NCBI RefSeq assembly: GCF_001654455.1
Contig: NZ_CP015772.1
Span: 124,001 to 188,000, forward strand
DNA length: 64,000 nt
Source: Niabella ginsenosidivorans
GTDB taxonomy: Bacteria > Bacteroidota > Bacteroidia > Chitinophagales > Chitinophagaceae
Reading direction: 5' to 3'
Positions 17,857-26,565 of this stretch are shown here, one piece after another (the first letter of the stretch is position 1; every line of letters starts with the position of its first letter). The translations under genes and the position numbers were made by a program. The notes under the pieces are model-generated. The model saw only the letters and a program-made list of their open reading frames with translations. It ran no database searches and was not told the DNA's origin.

Positions 17857-18246
17857 ATTTTATAAAGATGGGTTAGTAAGTATGGGAACAAAAATTTCCC
17901 ACCACAATATTAATTATTATTTTGCCTTTATAAAAATTATTTCGTATAAATTTTATTCACATTTTAAAATGGCTTGTGGATATGTAGCGACCTGTTGAAG
18001 AGGTTGCTCGCCTCTTTCTTTACGCTGATATGATTGCTGTTGTAACAGATTGCATTTATTATTCGCCTGAAATATTGATGAATACAGCATTTCAGCGGAT
18101 GCATGTTTCTGATCGATTGTGTAGTACTAACTATGTTTTATTATTGCAGGATGTATTTTTATTGTGATAACGCTGCTAAGACCTGCTGGGAAAAACTTTT
18201 GAAAAACGATCAGAAAAAGAGGGTAAATGTGAAAAACTTTGCACTG

Positions 18247-18279
18247 TTGCGTTTCAACAACCACTTACGCCTAACTTTG
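18247..18279 (+). promoter_or_regulatory. Promoter for lpxD (TTG ... TAACTTTG)
   Basis: TTG at 18247-18249 and TAACTTTG at 18272-18279, 22 bases apart, match the Bacteroidota -33/-7 consensus TTG/TAnnTTTG. The -7 element ends 11 bases before the lpxD ATG, so the transcript would have a very short leader. Confidence 0.6.
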
Positions 18280-18290
18280 AAAAAAAAGAT

Positions 18291-19250
18291 ATGCAGTTCA
18301 AAAATCCTGTTCCGCTTACTGAAATAGCCGGTTTAATTGATGCAAGAATTGTTGGTGAAAAGAGCGCATCGGCAGCCGGGATCAACGAAATACATCAGGT
18401 GGCCAAAGGGGATCTTGTTTTTGTGGATCATCCTAAATACTATGATGCGGCCATTCAATCAGCGGCAAGTTATATCATCATCAATGCGGAGAAAGAAGTG
18501 CCGCAGGGAAAGGCATTGCTGATTGTTGAAGAGCCGTTTGAAGCCTATTTAAAAATAGTAGAAACCTATTACCCGTTTCGGCCTTCCATGGAAATGCTTT
18601 CCGAATGCGCAAAAGTGGGAGCCGGTTCTGTAATTATGCCAAATGTTTATTTAGGAAACAGAGTGGTTATTGGTAAGAACTGCGTTATTTATCCCAACGT
18701 TACGATAATGGATGACTGCATCATTGGTGATGATGTGGTGATACAAAGCGGCACCGTTATTGGCAGCAATGCATTTTATTATAATAAAAAAACCAACAGG
18801 CCGCTTTATTATAAAAGAATGACCAGTTGCGGCACTGTTGAAATAGAAGATGGAGTAGAAATAGGAGCAGGCTGTACTATAGACCGTGGTGTAACCGGGG
18901 TTACCCGTATCGGGGCCGGTACAAAAATTGATAACCAGGTGCATATCGGCCATGATACTCTGGTAGGAAAGAACTGTCTTTTTGCCTCCCAGGTAGGTAT
19001 TGCGGGCGCTACTGTTATTGAAGATGAAGTGATCCTTTGGGGCCAGGTGGGCGTAAGCAAAACTCTTACCATTGGCAGGGGCACAGTAGTGCTTGCAAAG
19101 AGCGGTGTACCCTCCTCACTGAAAGCAGACCAGGTTTACTTTGGTATCCCATCTATAAATGCCCAGGAAAAAAGAAGGGAACTGGTATGGATCAAGCGCA
19201 TACCGGAGCTTTGGGAAAAAGTAAATGCATTGTTAGTCAAAGAGAAATAA
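18291..19250 (+). CDS. lpxD: LpxD-like UDP-3-O-acylglucosamine N-acyltransferase
   Basis: 319 residues. An N-terminal LpxD uridine-binding-like domain (PLTEIAGLIDARIVG, GDLVFVDHPKYY) is followed by a left-handed beta-helix of hexapeptide repeats from about residue 105 to 285. The catalytic-type His lies in QVHIGHDTLVG (H218/H221). LpxD adds a 3-hydroxyacyl chain to UDP-acyl-glucosamine in lipid A synthesis. It is somewhat shorter than the usual 340 or more, and the C-terminal helix is brief. Bacteroidota often carry a second LpxD-like gene, and this may be that paralogue rather than the essential enzyme, because no lpxA/lpxC lies beside it. Confidence 0.85.
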   Translation: MQFKNPVPLTEIAGLIDARIVGEKSASAAGINEIHQVAKGDLVFVDHPKYYDAAIQSAASYIIINAEKEVPQGKALLIVEEPFEAYLKIVETYYPFRPSMEMLSECAKVGAGSVIMPNVYLGNRVVIGKNCVIYPNVTIMDDCIIGDDVVIQSGTVIGSNAFYYNKKTNRPLYYKRMTSCGTVEIEDGVEIGAGCTIDRGVTGVTRIGAGTKIDNQVHIGHDTLVGKNCLFASQVGIAGATVIEDEVILWGQVGVSKTLTIGRGTVVLAKSGVPSSLKADQVYFGIPSINAQEKRRELVWIKRIPELWEKVNALLVKEK

Positions 19251-19380
19251 CTACAAATCGTACAAATTACAAATGCACGCTGTGCTGATAACTGAGCGCT
19301 GATCCGGTAGTTACCGGACTGATGGCCGAAATCTGTACCCTGATGGCTGAATTCTGAAATCTCTGGCGTACCTTGCGCGC

Positions 19381-21735
19381 ATGCAGGATTATTTAGCAGG
19401 ATTGAATGAACGGCAGCGGGAAGCTGTTTTACATATTAACGGGCCTTTGATGATTATTGCGGGCGCAGGAAGCGGAAAAACCAAAGTGCTGACCACCCGC
19501 ATTGCGCACCTGATGGCCACGGGAGTGGATGCTTTCAACATTCTGGCGCTTACGTTTACGAACAAGGCCGCTCGCGAGATGAAGGAACGCGTAGAGCGTA
19601 TCCTGGGCAATAATGAAGCACGGAACCTGTATATTGGAACCTTCCACAGTGTTTTTGCCCGTATTCTCCGTGCAGAAGCACATCGCATCGGCTATCCTAA
19701 CAGTTTTACGATTTATGATACAGACGATGCCAAGAGCGTTGTAAAAACGGTGATCAATGAAATGCAGCTGGATGAAAAACTGTATAAACCCGCCACGGTT
19801 TATAACCGGATCTCTTCTGCAAAAAATGCATTGGTAACACCGGCAGAGTATGCCAATGATTATTATATACAGCAGGAAGATATAAGAGGCAACCGGCCGG
19901 CCATTGCAAAAATCTATGATGCTTATTGCAAGCGCTGCTTTAAGAATGGTGCCATGGATTTTGACGACCTGCTGCTGAAGTTTTATGAACTGCTGAAAAC
20001 CTTTCCTGATGTATTGAGCAAGTATCAGCATAAGTTCAGATACATCATGATCGATGAGTACCAGGATACCAACCCGGCGCAATATGAAATTGTAAAGCTG
20101 CTGGGCGCCATGAATGAGAATGTGTGTGTGGTGGGCGATGATGCACAGAGCATTTACAGCTTCCGCGGGGCCACGATCCAGAACATCCTTCAGTTCCAGA
20201 AAGACTATGACGACGTAAAGGTGGTAAAGCTGGAGCAGAATTACCGCAGTACGCAAAACATTATTCACGTAGCCAATGAGGTGATCCGCAATAATAAAGC
20301 ACAGATACCAAAAGTGTTATTTACGGAAAATGCCAGCGGCGAAAAGATAAAGATCGTTCGCACTATGACGGACAATGACGAAGGGAAGTTTGTTGCGGAT
20401 ACCATCCAGGAGCAAAAGCTGAGGAATCATTATGCCAATAAGGATTTTGCCATTCTTTACCGTACGAATGCGCAAAGCCGTGCATTTGAAGAATCGCTCA
20501 GGCGTATGAATATCCCTTATACCATGTATGGCGGTATCAGTTTTTATCAGCGTAAGGAAATAAAGGATTTTGTTGCCTATTTACGTCTTATCGTTAATAA
20601 AAAAGATGAAGAAGCGCTGAAACGGATCATTAATTATCCGGTGCGGGGAATCGGGAAAACAACCATTGATAAGATATTGCTCCAGGCCAACACGCACAAT
20701 ATTACTATGTGGGAAATGCTGGAAAATGCCGACCGGTTCGGATTCCGTGCCGGCACGCTTAACGTGATCCAGGATTTTGTGGTTATGATCCGGAGCTTTA
20801 CCAGTATGCTGGAAAAACAGAACGCCTATGATGTTGCTTTTCATGTGGGTAAGCAAACCAACCTGGTAAAAGAGCTTTTTAATGATAAGAGCACTGAAGG
20901 ATTGCAGCGTTATGAGAATATACAGGAATTGCTGAACTCTATTAAAGAATGGGTGGAAAGCCCGGATAACGAGGAAGGGGAAGTGGTGGATAAAAGCCTG
21001 GGCGCTTATCTCCAGCAGATCACTTTACTAACGGATGCGGATAATAAGGACCCTGATGCGGATACCGTAAAGCTGATGACCATACATGCAGCAAAGGGAC
21101 TGGAATTTGCCTGTGTGTTTGCAGCAGGGCTTGAAGAAATGCTGTTTCCGAATGCAATGAGCATTAATACCCGCGAGGAGCTGGAAGAGGAACGCCGCCT
21201 GTTTTATGTGGTGGTTACAAGGGCCAAAAAGAAATTGTGGATTACCTATGCGAATACACGGTATAAATTCGGCTCATTGGTACAAAACGAGCCCAGCAGG
21301 TTTATTGATGAACTGCCTGCGGATTATGTAGACAGTACGTATGCCGGAGGGGGAACCAAACAAAGCACTTTCGGATTTGGAAGTACCGGCTCTGCTTATG
21401 AACGCATGAGTGGCGGCTGGAGCAGTACCGGTTTTGATGCCGGGAAAAAATTCGGCCCTCCGCCGGCTAAAAAAACGACGCCGGAATACCTGAGCCCGAA
21501 ACCTGAAGCAAAAAAAGTGGCCGATCATACGCCTTCGGCCGATTTCCAGGCCAGTGATGTGAACGATATTGCTGTTGGGCAAAGAGTGGAGCACCAGAAA
21601 TTTGGCTTTGGAGAAGTGCTGAAACTGGAAGGCAACCAGCACAACAAAATGGCCATCATCCGGTTTGACCAGAATGGCGAAAAGAAAATTCTTTTAAATT
21701 ATGCACGGTTAAGAATCCTGAACTCTCAGTTATAG
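19381..21735 (+). CDS. UvrD/PcrA-type ATP-dependent DNA helicase
   Basis: A 784-residue superfamily 1A helicase. Q-motif NERQREAV is at residues 9-16 and Walker A GAGSGKT at 28-34. Next come TFTNKAAREMKER (Ia), IDEYQDTN (motif II), GDDAQSIYSFRGA (III), QNYRST (IV), MTIHAAKGLEF (V) and VVVTRAKK (VI). The C-terminal 45 residues form the PcrA/UvrD Tudor-like RNA-polymerase-binding fold (GQRVEHQKFGFGEVLKLEG). It acts in nucleotide-excision and mismatch repair and in displacing proteins from DNA. It has its own weak -7-like TACCTTGC just upstream and no operon partner. Confidence 0.92.
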   Translation: MQDYLAGLNERQREAVLHINGPLMIIAGAGSGKTKVLTTRIAHLMATGVDAFNILALTFTNKAAREMKERVERILGNNEARNLYIGTFHSVFARILRAEAHRIGYPNSFTIYDTDDAKSVVKTVINEMQLDEKLYKPATVYNRISSAKNALVTPAEYANDYYIQQEDIRGNRPAIAKIYDAYCKRCFKNGAMDFDDLLLKFYELLKTFPDVLSKYQHKFRYIMIDEYQDTNPAQYEIVKLLGAMNENVCVVGDDAQSIYSFRGATIQNILQFQKDYDDVKVVKLEQNYRSTQNIIHVANEVIRNNKAQIPKVLFTENASGEKIKIVRTMTDNDEGKFVADTIQEQKLRNHYANKDFAILYRTNAQSRAFEESLRRMNIPYTMYGGISFYQRKEIKDFVAYLRLIVNKKDEEALKRIINYPVRGIGKTTIDKILLQANTHNITMWEMLENADRFGFRAGTLNVIQDFVVMIRSFTSMLEKQNAYDVAFHVGKQTNLVKELFNDKSTEGLQRYENIQELLNSIKEWVESPDNEEGEVVDKSLGAYLQQITLLTDADNKDPDADTVKLMTIHAAKGLEFACVFAAGLEEMLFPNAMSINTREELEEERRLFYVVVTRAKKKLWITYANTRYKFGSLVQNEPSRFIDELPADYVDSTYAGGGTKQSTFGFGSTGSAYERMSGGWSSTGFDAGKKFGPPPAKKTTPEYLSPKPEAKKVADHTPSADFQASDVNDIAVGQRVEHQKFGFGEVLKLEGNQHNKMAIIRFDQNGEKKILLNYARLRILNSQL

Positions 21736-21741
21736 CGGCGG

Positions 21742-22098
21742 TTATTTCTTTTTGTAGGTGATTTTCACGGGAACAACGCCATCATTCAGCATACCGATCT
21801 TTCTTGCGGCTTTTTTGCTGAGGTCAATGATCCTTCCCTGAACAAAGGGCCCCCGGTCATTGATGCGCACTTTTACCTTCCGGCCATTTTTTAAATTGGT
21901 TACGGTTACTTTTGTTCCTAATGGCAATGTTTTATGCGCAGCAGTCCTTTTTCCCTGTCTGAATATAGCGCCACTTGCGGTTCTCCGCCCTTTGAAACTG
22001 TCAGCATAATAGGAGGCATTTCCGGAATCAGTTATTTTCCTGCTGCAGGAAAATAATAGTACCACGGGTAATAGCAAAAAGATCAGATAGCGGGTCAT
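21742..22098 (-). CDS. rlpA: Septal ring lytic transglycosylase RlpA family lipoprotein
   Basis: From the Met at 22098 the protein has 118 residues. The lipoprotein signal MTRYLIFLLLPVVLLFSCSRK has its lipobox Cys at 18, and a double-psi beta-barrel domain follows (GNASYYADSFKGRRTASGAIF, LPLGTKVTVTNLKNGRKVKVRINDRGPF, IDLSKKAA). The catalytic-type Asp of the RINDRGPF motif is present. There is no SPOR domain, which is common in short Bacteroidota RlpA. The start overlaps the SemiSWEET gene by four bases (ATGA), so the two are translationally coupled. A longer frame to 22221 only reads through that neighbour. Confidence 0.88.
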   Translation of the reverse strand: MTRYLIFLLLPVVLLFSCSRKITDSGNASYYADSFKGRRTASGAIFRQGKRTAAHKTLPLGTKVTVTNLKNGRKVKVRINDRGPFVQGRIIDLSKKAARKIGMLNDGVVPVKITYKKK

Positions 22099-22367
22099 GG
22101 CTGCGTTTTCTTGTGGGTATAAGCAAGTTTCAGATAGATCATGGTAAGAGAAAGGCAAAGGATAACGGCATTGGTCAGGATGATCACCCAGTCGCTTTTC
22201 AGTGCACCATAAACGATCCACATAGCTTCATTTACGGCAGCAATAATAAACATCATCAGTGAAATGTCCTTAACGGATTTATCCTTTATCGTCTTTATTA
22301 CCTGGGGTAAAAAAGTAAGTGTGGTAATGGCGCCGGCTACGGCGCCTAAAAGATCAACTCCGTTCAT
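22095..22367 (-). CDS. SemiSWEET sugar transporter
   Basis: A 90-residue protein with one triple-helix bundle of the MtN3/PQ-loop family. The motif FLPQVIKTIKDKSVKDIS in helix 1 to loop 1 carries the PQ pair, MWIVYGAL is in helix 2 and TNAVILCLSLTMIYLKL in helix 3 with the conserved Asn. SemiSWEETs dimerise to move sugars across the inner membrane without energy input. It is the first gene of a two-gene operon with rlpA. The pairing with a peptidoglycan enzyme may be chance. Confidence 0.88.
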   Translation of the reverse strand: MNGVDLLGAVAGAITTLTFLPQVIKTIKDKSVKDISLMMFIIAAVNEAMWIVYGALKSDWVIILTNAVILCLSLTMIYLKLAYTHKKTQP

Positions 22368-22395
22368 TGTGATTTCAGATTTTGGAATAATAAAA

Positions 22396-23205
22396 TTATT
22401 TCTTCCTCTTTATTTTTTTCCTTTCATAATAAGGGCTCAGGTCAATGATCTCTACTTTTCTGAATTCTACCGGGTGCCCCTCACTCTGCAGGGATATATA
22501 TCCTGACTTCAGCAATTCGCCGTCCTTTTTCACAGCAGCGTCAAAATCAGTAACATTGCTTCCGCCCAACTGTGGTTTTTCATATACCAGCACCGTGTCT
22601 CCGTTTACGATCTGTTTTATAACAGAATCGCCCAGCACCAGTACTTCCGCCCTTACCCAAACGTCATTCCGGAATGTTTTTGAATCGGAATTGATACAAT
22701 GCTGTGTTTGCAGCTTACCATCCATAACAATATTGGTTCCGGGGGTGCAAACATTGCAGGTACTGCGCTCCCCCGTAGAATCGCCGCCTAATAGCTGATC
22801 TTCAATAGAAATAGGGAAGTCCTGGTTTTTTAACATGGTTTCCGGCGCCTGGCAGTGCAACATAATACCGCTGTTTTTATAGGCCCAGCCGGGAGCGCCG
22901 GGTGTTTGCTTTCCTGTAAAGCGGTATTCCACCGCAAGCAGGTAGTAAGAGAACGGGGTCTTATAAAAAAGGTGACCGAACCGGTCGTCAAATGTTTTAT
23001 AGTGACCGTAATTGACCTGTATAACACCATTTACTACTCTGAATGTGTTGCCAAAATTATTCCCCAGTTCATAACCTCTTATTTTAGGCGTCCAGCCTTT
23101 CAGATCTTTTCCGTTAAATAATTGTACCCATTTACGGGGAATAGGTTCCTGTGCATTGCAAAACCGGCAGGCAATAAGTATAAAAAGAAGAAAAAGGGAT
23201 CGCAT
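22396..23205 (-). CDS. DUF1080 family secreted protein (3-keto-disaccharide-hydrolase-like)
   Basis: 269 residues with a signal peptide (MRSLFLLFILIACRFCNA). The domain is a concanavalin-like lectin/glucanase fold of the DUF1080 family: WVQLFNGKDLKGWTPKI near residue 27, the YYLLAVEYRF core strand, NSGIMLHC, and the closing GYISLQSEGHPVEFRKVEI. Family members act on 3-keto-glycosides or bind glycans in the periplasm of Bacteroidota. The C-terminal basic tail ERKKIKRKK is unusual but short. No operon partner is evident. Confidence 0.85.
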   Translation of the reverse strand: MRSLFLLFILIACRFCNAQEPIPRKWVQLFNGKDLKGWTPKIRGYELGNNFGNTFRVVNGVIQVNYGHYKTFDDRFGHLFYKTPFSYYLLAVEYRFTGKQTPGAPGWAYKNSGIMLHCQAPETMLKNQDFPISIEDQLLGGDSTGERSTCNVCTPGTNIVMDGKLQTQHCINSDSKTFRNDVWVRAEVLVLGDSVIKQIVNGDTVLVYEKPQLGGSNVTDFDAAVKKDGELLKSGYISLQSEGHPVEFRKVEIIDLSPYYERKKIKRKK

Positions 23206-23475
23206 ATAAGCTATATTAAATAAAAAGGTATAAAAATATGTATAACATTTAAAGATACTATTTTATTAATACGCTTACAAAACGGCTTTGGAAAAGCCCG
23301 AAAAATTATAAACCATTACTATATAAACGATCATTAAGAATGCAGCAGTAAAAACAAAATTTATCCCCATCAGGGAATAACCGTGCAATGCGGATTTATC
23401 AATTTATTAAATCTTCCGGAATTAATATTAAAACAATATAGCGGGGATAGGTTTGGGGACAAAACCATCCATAAC

Positions 23476-24135
23476 ATGCAAAGCGTTCAGAATTTTACAG
23501 CCAAGAACAGGATTTTTATCAATTTCCTGATTGTTTTTACACTGGTAACTGCACTTCCCAGTTTGCTGGTACCAAAGGAATATAGTTTTTACTGGTTGAA
23601 TTTTTTCCATTGCAGGGAGCTGGATCATTTTTTTATTGCATATACTTATGTTGGCGACGGGCTGTTTTCAATATTGCTTGTATTATTGTTCTTTGTTTTT
23701 AAGAAACGCTTGTTGTCATTCCATTTATTGCTGTCATTTCTCTTTTCAGGGATCGTAGCCCAGGTACTGAAAAGCATCGTGCGTTTACCCCGGCCCATGG
23801 CCGCATTGGGAACAGGATCCTATCATTATTTTATAGAAGGGGTTACGCATTCCGGATATAACAGCTTCCCCTCCGGTCATACCGCTTCGGCTTTTGCGCT
23901 TGCCCTGCTGTGCGGTTTCTATATAAAGGATTTCAGGGTGCAGCTGCTCCTCTTTTTCCTGGCTTGTGTTGTTGGCTACTCCAGGATATATCTTGGTCAA
24001 CATTTTTTACCTGATGTTTTTGCAGGAATGCTGATCGGATGCGGAACGGCCATTAGTGTACGCCTGTTCATCAAATGCCCGGTATGGATAAGAGAATCTG
24101 ACCGGCTGACTGAGCAGCTGAATGCAACCGCTTAG
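23476..24135 (+). CDS. PAP2 superfamily membrane phosphatase
   Basis: About 219 residues from the Met at 23476; the frame is open further left to 23383, and that start cannot be excluded. The PAP2 signature is complete: KSIVRLPRP, SFPSGHTASAF and YSRIYLGQHFLPDVFAG provide the Lys, Arg, His and Asp of the acid-phosphatase site, set among five to six membrane helices. Such enzymes remove phosphate from undecaprenyl pyrophosphate, phosphatidic acid or lipid A. It is followed 21 bases later by a GT39 enzyme that would use a polyprenyl-phosphate sugar donor, so the two may work on the same carrier lipid. Confidence 0.88.
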   Translation: MQSVQNFTAKNRIFINFLIVFTLVTALPSLLVPKEYSFYWLNFFHCRELDHFFIAYTYVGDGLFSILLVLLFFVFKKRLLSFHLLLSFLFSGIVAQVLKSIVRLPRPMAALGTGSYHYFIEGVTHSGYNSFPSGHTASAFALALLCGFYIKDFRVQLLLFFLACVVGYSRIYLGQHFLPDVFAGMLIGCGTAISVRLFIKCPVWIRESDRLTEQLNATA

Positions 24136-24156
24136 TTCTAAAAAACAGTATCTCTT

Positions 24157-25710
24157 ATGGCGTACTACCGGAAGCAGGTATATGGTCTTATTGTTGTGGT
24201 AACCCTTTTAAAGTTATTGCTGTCTGCCTTTTTACAACTGGGGAACGATGAAGTATATTACGTTGCCTATGCGCAAAAACTTCAATGGAATTATTTTGAT
24301 CACCCGCCATTTGTGGCCCTCATCATAAAATTTTTCTCTGCTGGTCTTTTGCTGAAACATGAAGTGTTTCTGAGATTGGGCTTTGTTTGCATTGGCAGCA
24401 TCAATACCTGGCTGGTATACAGGATTGGAGAAAAATTACAGAGCAGTTATGCGGGCTGGATTGCAGCGCTGCTGTTTACGGCATCTGTTTACGGAAACAT
24501 AATCAGCGGCTTTATGATTATGCCGGATGCGCCGTTGTTGCTATTTTGGCTGGCCGCGGTATGGACGGCTCTGAACATAAGTAACTGTACCGGTAAATAC
24601 CGGCAACGCTGCCTGTTGCTATTGTTTGGATTGCTAACCGGCCTGGCCACCATGAGCAAAGCAAGCGGGATGGTATTGTGGGCGGGTATGGGCCTCTATA
24701 GCCTGTGCAGTCAAAGATCCTTATTAAAGAATCTTTATTTATATGCCGCGCTGTTAGTAACTATCCTTATGATATTTCCTGCAGTGTTATGGAGCATGCA
24801 TAATGGAACAGATGGGATTATGTACCAGGCACACCGTGTAGCCATTCACCAGCAGTCATCAATACAAGCAAAGGGTTTTTTGCAGCAGCTGTTTGGAGAG
24901 ATCGGGTATAACAATCCTGTTTGCTATGCCTTGGGGTGGATGGGGGCCTTCCATTACTGGAAATACCGGTGGCGCCGGAACGAGCAACAATTATTAATTT
25001 TCTGTTTTGCACTGCCATTGATATTACTGGTATGGTTTTTTTCCTGGTTCCGGCAAACACTTCCACACTGGACGGGCCCTTCCTATGTGCTCCTGCTATT
25101 GTTTGGTGCACTGTTTATTATTTACAGGCAGGTTAATAAAATATGGGCACCGTTAACCTTAAAATGGGCAAATGGCCTAAGCGCCGTTGCTGTAATTGGT
25201 ATTGCGGCGGCCTCTGTGTTTTTACCTTATACCTTTAATAAAAAGGATCCGTTGCAAACAGGAAAAGGCGATCTGTTGCTGGATTTTACGGGATGGAAAC
25301 AGTTTGCAAAAGATTTTAGAGCGGTGTATATAAATGATGCTGCAAATGGCGTTATGAAGCCAAACGCATTTATTGTTTCAGACTATTGGTTTCCGGCAGC
25401 GCACTTTAACTGGTATCTTGCGGATAAGGATCATTATCCTTTTATGGCAGTAGGTGCTTTGAACAACATTCATCAGTTTGCCTGGTTAAACCAACAGCGA
25501 CCGGGGCTAACAACCGGTGCGGATGCGTATTATATTACAGTATCCAATTATTACCGGGCACCGGAAAAGGCGCTCACAAATAGCTTTGCAATGACCGGTC
25601 CGGCGCTTATCATTCCCCAGTTTCGTATAGGGCAGGTTGTTCGTAATTTTTATATCATCAGATTGCACTATTATAAAGGTAACATCCGGCCATCGGGCAT
25701 TATTAATTAA
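24157..25710 (+). CDS. Family 39 glycosyltransferase (ArnT/PMT-like), membrane
   Basis: A 517-residue integral membrane protein with about ten helices. Near the N-terminus, LGNDEVYYVAYAQKLQWNYFDHPPFVAL holds the acidic Asp-Glu of GT39/GT-C glycosyltransferases and the HPP motif of the ArnT/RgtA group. GT-C enzymes transfer a sugar from a polyprenyl-phosphate donor to lipid A, protein or glycan outside the inner membrane. The C-terminal 150 residues are a periplasmic soluble part. It directly follows a PAP2 phosphatase, so lipid A or envelope-glycan modification is the simplest role. Confidence 0.85.
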   Translation: MAYYRKQVYGLIVVVTLLKLLLSAFLQLGNDEVYYVAYAQKLQWNYFDHPPFVALIIKFFSAGLLLKHEVFLRLGFVCIGSINTWLVYRIGEKLQSSYAGWIAALLFTASVYGNIISGFMIMPDAPLLLFWLAAVWTALNISNCTGKYRQRCLLLLFGLLTGLATMSKASGMVLWAGMGLYSLCSQRSLLKNLYLYAALLVTILMIFPAVLWSMHNGTDGIMYQAHRVAIHQQSSIQAKGFLQQLFGEIGYNNPVCYALGWMGAFHYWKYRWRRNEQQLLIFCFALPLILLVWFFSWFRQTLPHWTGPSYVLLLLFGALFIIYRQVNKIWAPLTLKWANGLSAVAVIGIAAASVFLPYTFNKKDPLQTGKGDLLLDFTGWKQFAKDFRAVYINDAANGVMKPNAFIVSDYWFPAAHFNWYLADKDHYPFMAVGALNNIHQFAWLNQQRPGLTTGADAYYITVSNYYRAPEKALTNSFAMTGPALIIPQFRIGQVVRNFYIIRLHYYKGNIRPSGIIN

Positions 25711-25717
25711 ATACCGG

Positions 25718-26467
25718 CTATCTTTTTTCAAATAACCAGGGAAGCCGCCAGCGTTTTTTGATCTTATAATTAGACTCAATGTACTGCCGGATATGGTTCA
25801 TAGCTTCATCCACGTCATCTGTTAATAAAACAAGATCCATATCTTCTTTTGAAATAGTGCCCTGGTTGGCCATATCTTCAATGGCGGTCATCAGATCCCT
25901 GTAGAACTCTTTTCCAAATATGACAATCGGAAACTGGGTAATGGATTTGGTTTGTATCAGGGTAATGGTTTCAAAAAATTCGTCCATAGTTCCAAAACCA
26001 CCCGGCATAATGATAAATGCGTAGCTGTATTTTATCAGCAGGGTTTTTCTTACAAAAAAAAGATCCAGGGTTACTGCGGTGGTAAGGTACTTATTATAGT
26101 GTTGCTCAAACGGCAGTTTAATATTACAGCCTACAGATTCACCTCCCGCTTCAAAAGCGCCTTTGTTGGCGGCCTCCATAATACCGGGACCGCCGCCTGT
26201 TAACGTGGTAAAGCCCAGCCCGGCAATTCTTTTGCCAAACTCTTCAGCACTTTTGTAATAAATATGATCTTCCTTAAAACGTGCAGAACCAAATACGGTA
26301 ATACAGGGCCCCACAAAATGCAGTGTACGGAACCCCTTTAAAAACTGCCACAATACATGAATGGCAAATCCCAGTTCATAAGTCCTGCTCTTAGGCCCGT
26401 CAAGATATACCTGCTCTTTTGGAGGAATGATTTGTTCCCTGGGTTTTATCTGCTCTTTTTCGTCCAT
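25718..26467 (-). CDS. LOG family protein (TIGR00730)
   Basis: 249 residues with the two LOG signatures GGGPGIMEAANKGA (about residues 96-109) and PGGFGTMDEFFETITL (about 155-170), which form the nucleotide-monophosphate site of cytokinin-activating phosphoribohydrolases. An N-terminal extension (KEQIKPREQIIPPKEQVYLDG) and the C-terminal YKIKKRWRLPWLFEKR tail are family-variant. The likely activity is hydrolysis of the N-glycosidic bond of a purine nucleoside 5'-monophosphate. It converges with the GT39 gene and is divergent from exonuclease III. Confidence 0.88.
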   Translation of the reverse strand: MDEKEQIKPREQIIPPKEQVYLDGPKSRTYELGFAIHVLWQFLKGFRTLHFVGPCITVFGSARFKEDHIYYKSAEEFGKRIAGLGFTTLTGGGPGIMEAANKGAFEAGGESVGCNIKLPFEQHYNKYLTTAVTLDLFFVRKTLLIKYSYAFIIMPGGFGTMDEFFETITLIQTKSITQFPIVIFGKEFYRDLMTAIEDMANQGTISKEDMDLVLLTDDVDEAMNHIRQYIESNYKIKKRWRLPWLFEKR

Positions 26468-26533
26468 ATTACTGAATAACTAAAGATTGAGTAACGAATA
26501 TAATTCATAAAATTTTTAATGCATAAATCCTTT

Positions 26534-26541
26534 TACTTTTG
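26534..26541 (+). promoter_or_regulatory. -7 element TACTTTTG before exonuclease III
   Basis: TACTTTTG fits the Bacteroidota TAnnTTTG element and lies 24 bases before the ATG at 26566. I do not see a clear TTG at the expected upstream distance, so the call rests on the -7 element alone. Confidence 0.4.
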
Positions 26542-26565
26542 TACGGACTAATATTTATTTCCCCT

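Larger units (their letters stand above)
17738..18290. other. Intergenic stretch between yicC and lpxD
   Basis: About 550 bases, AT-rich, between divergent genes, with no gene I can support. It holds the leftward terminator-like hairpin at 17833-17856, a GAAGAGG..CCTCTTT stem near 17997-18019, and the lpxD promoter at its right end. The stretch is long for a simple divergent promoter and could hold a small RNA. Confidence 0.4.

Noticed and set aside
17738-17998. Rightward open frame of 86 codons before lpxD
   Set aside because: Low-complexity Lys/Ile/Phe-rich translation of AT-rich DNA crossing a terminator hairpin.
18103-18327. Rightward open frame of 74 codons overlapping the lpxD start
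   Set aside because: It overlaps the lpxD promoter and start, and its composition is not protein-like.
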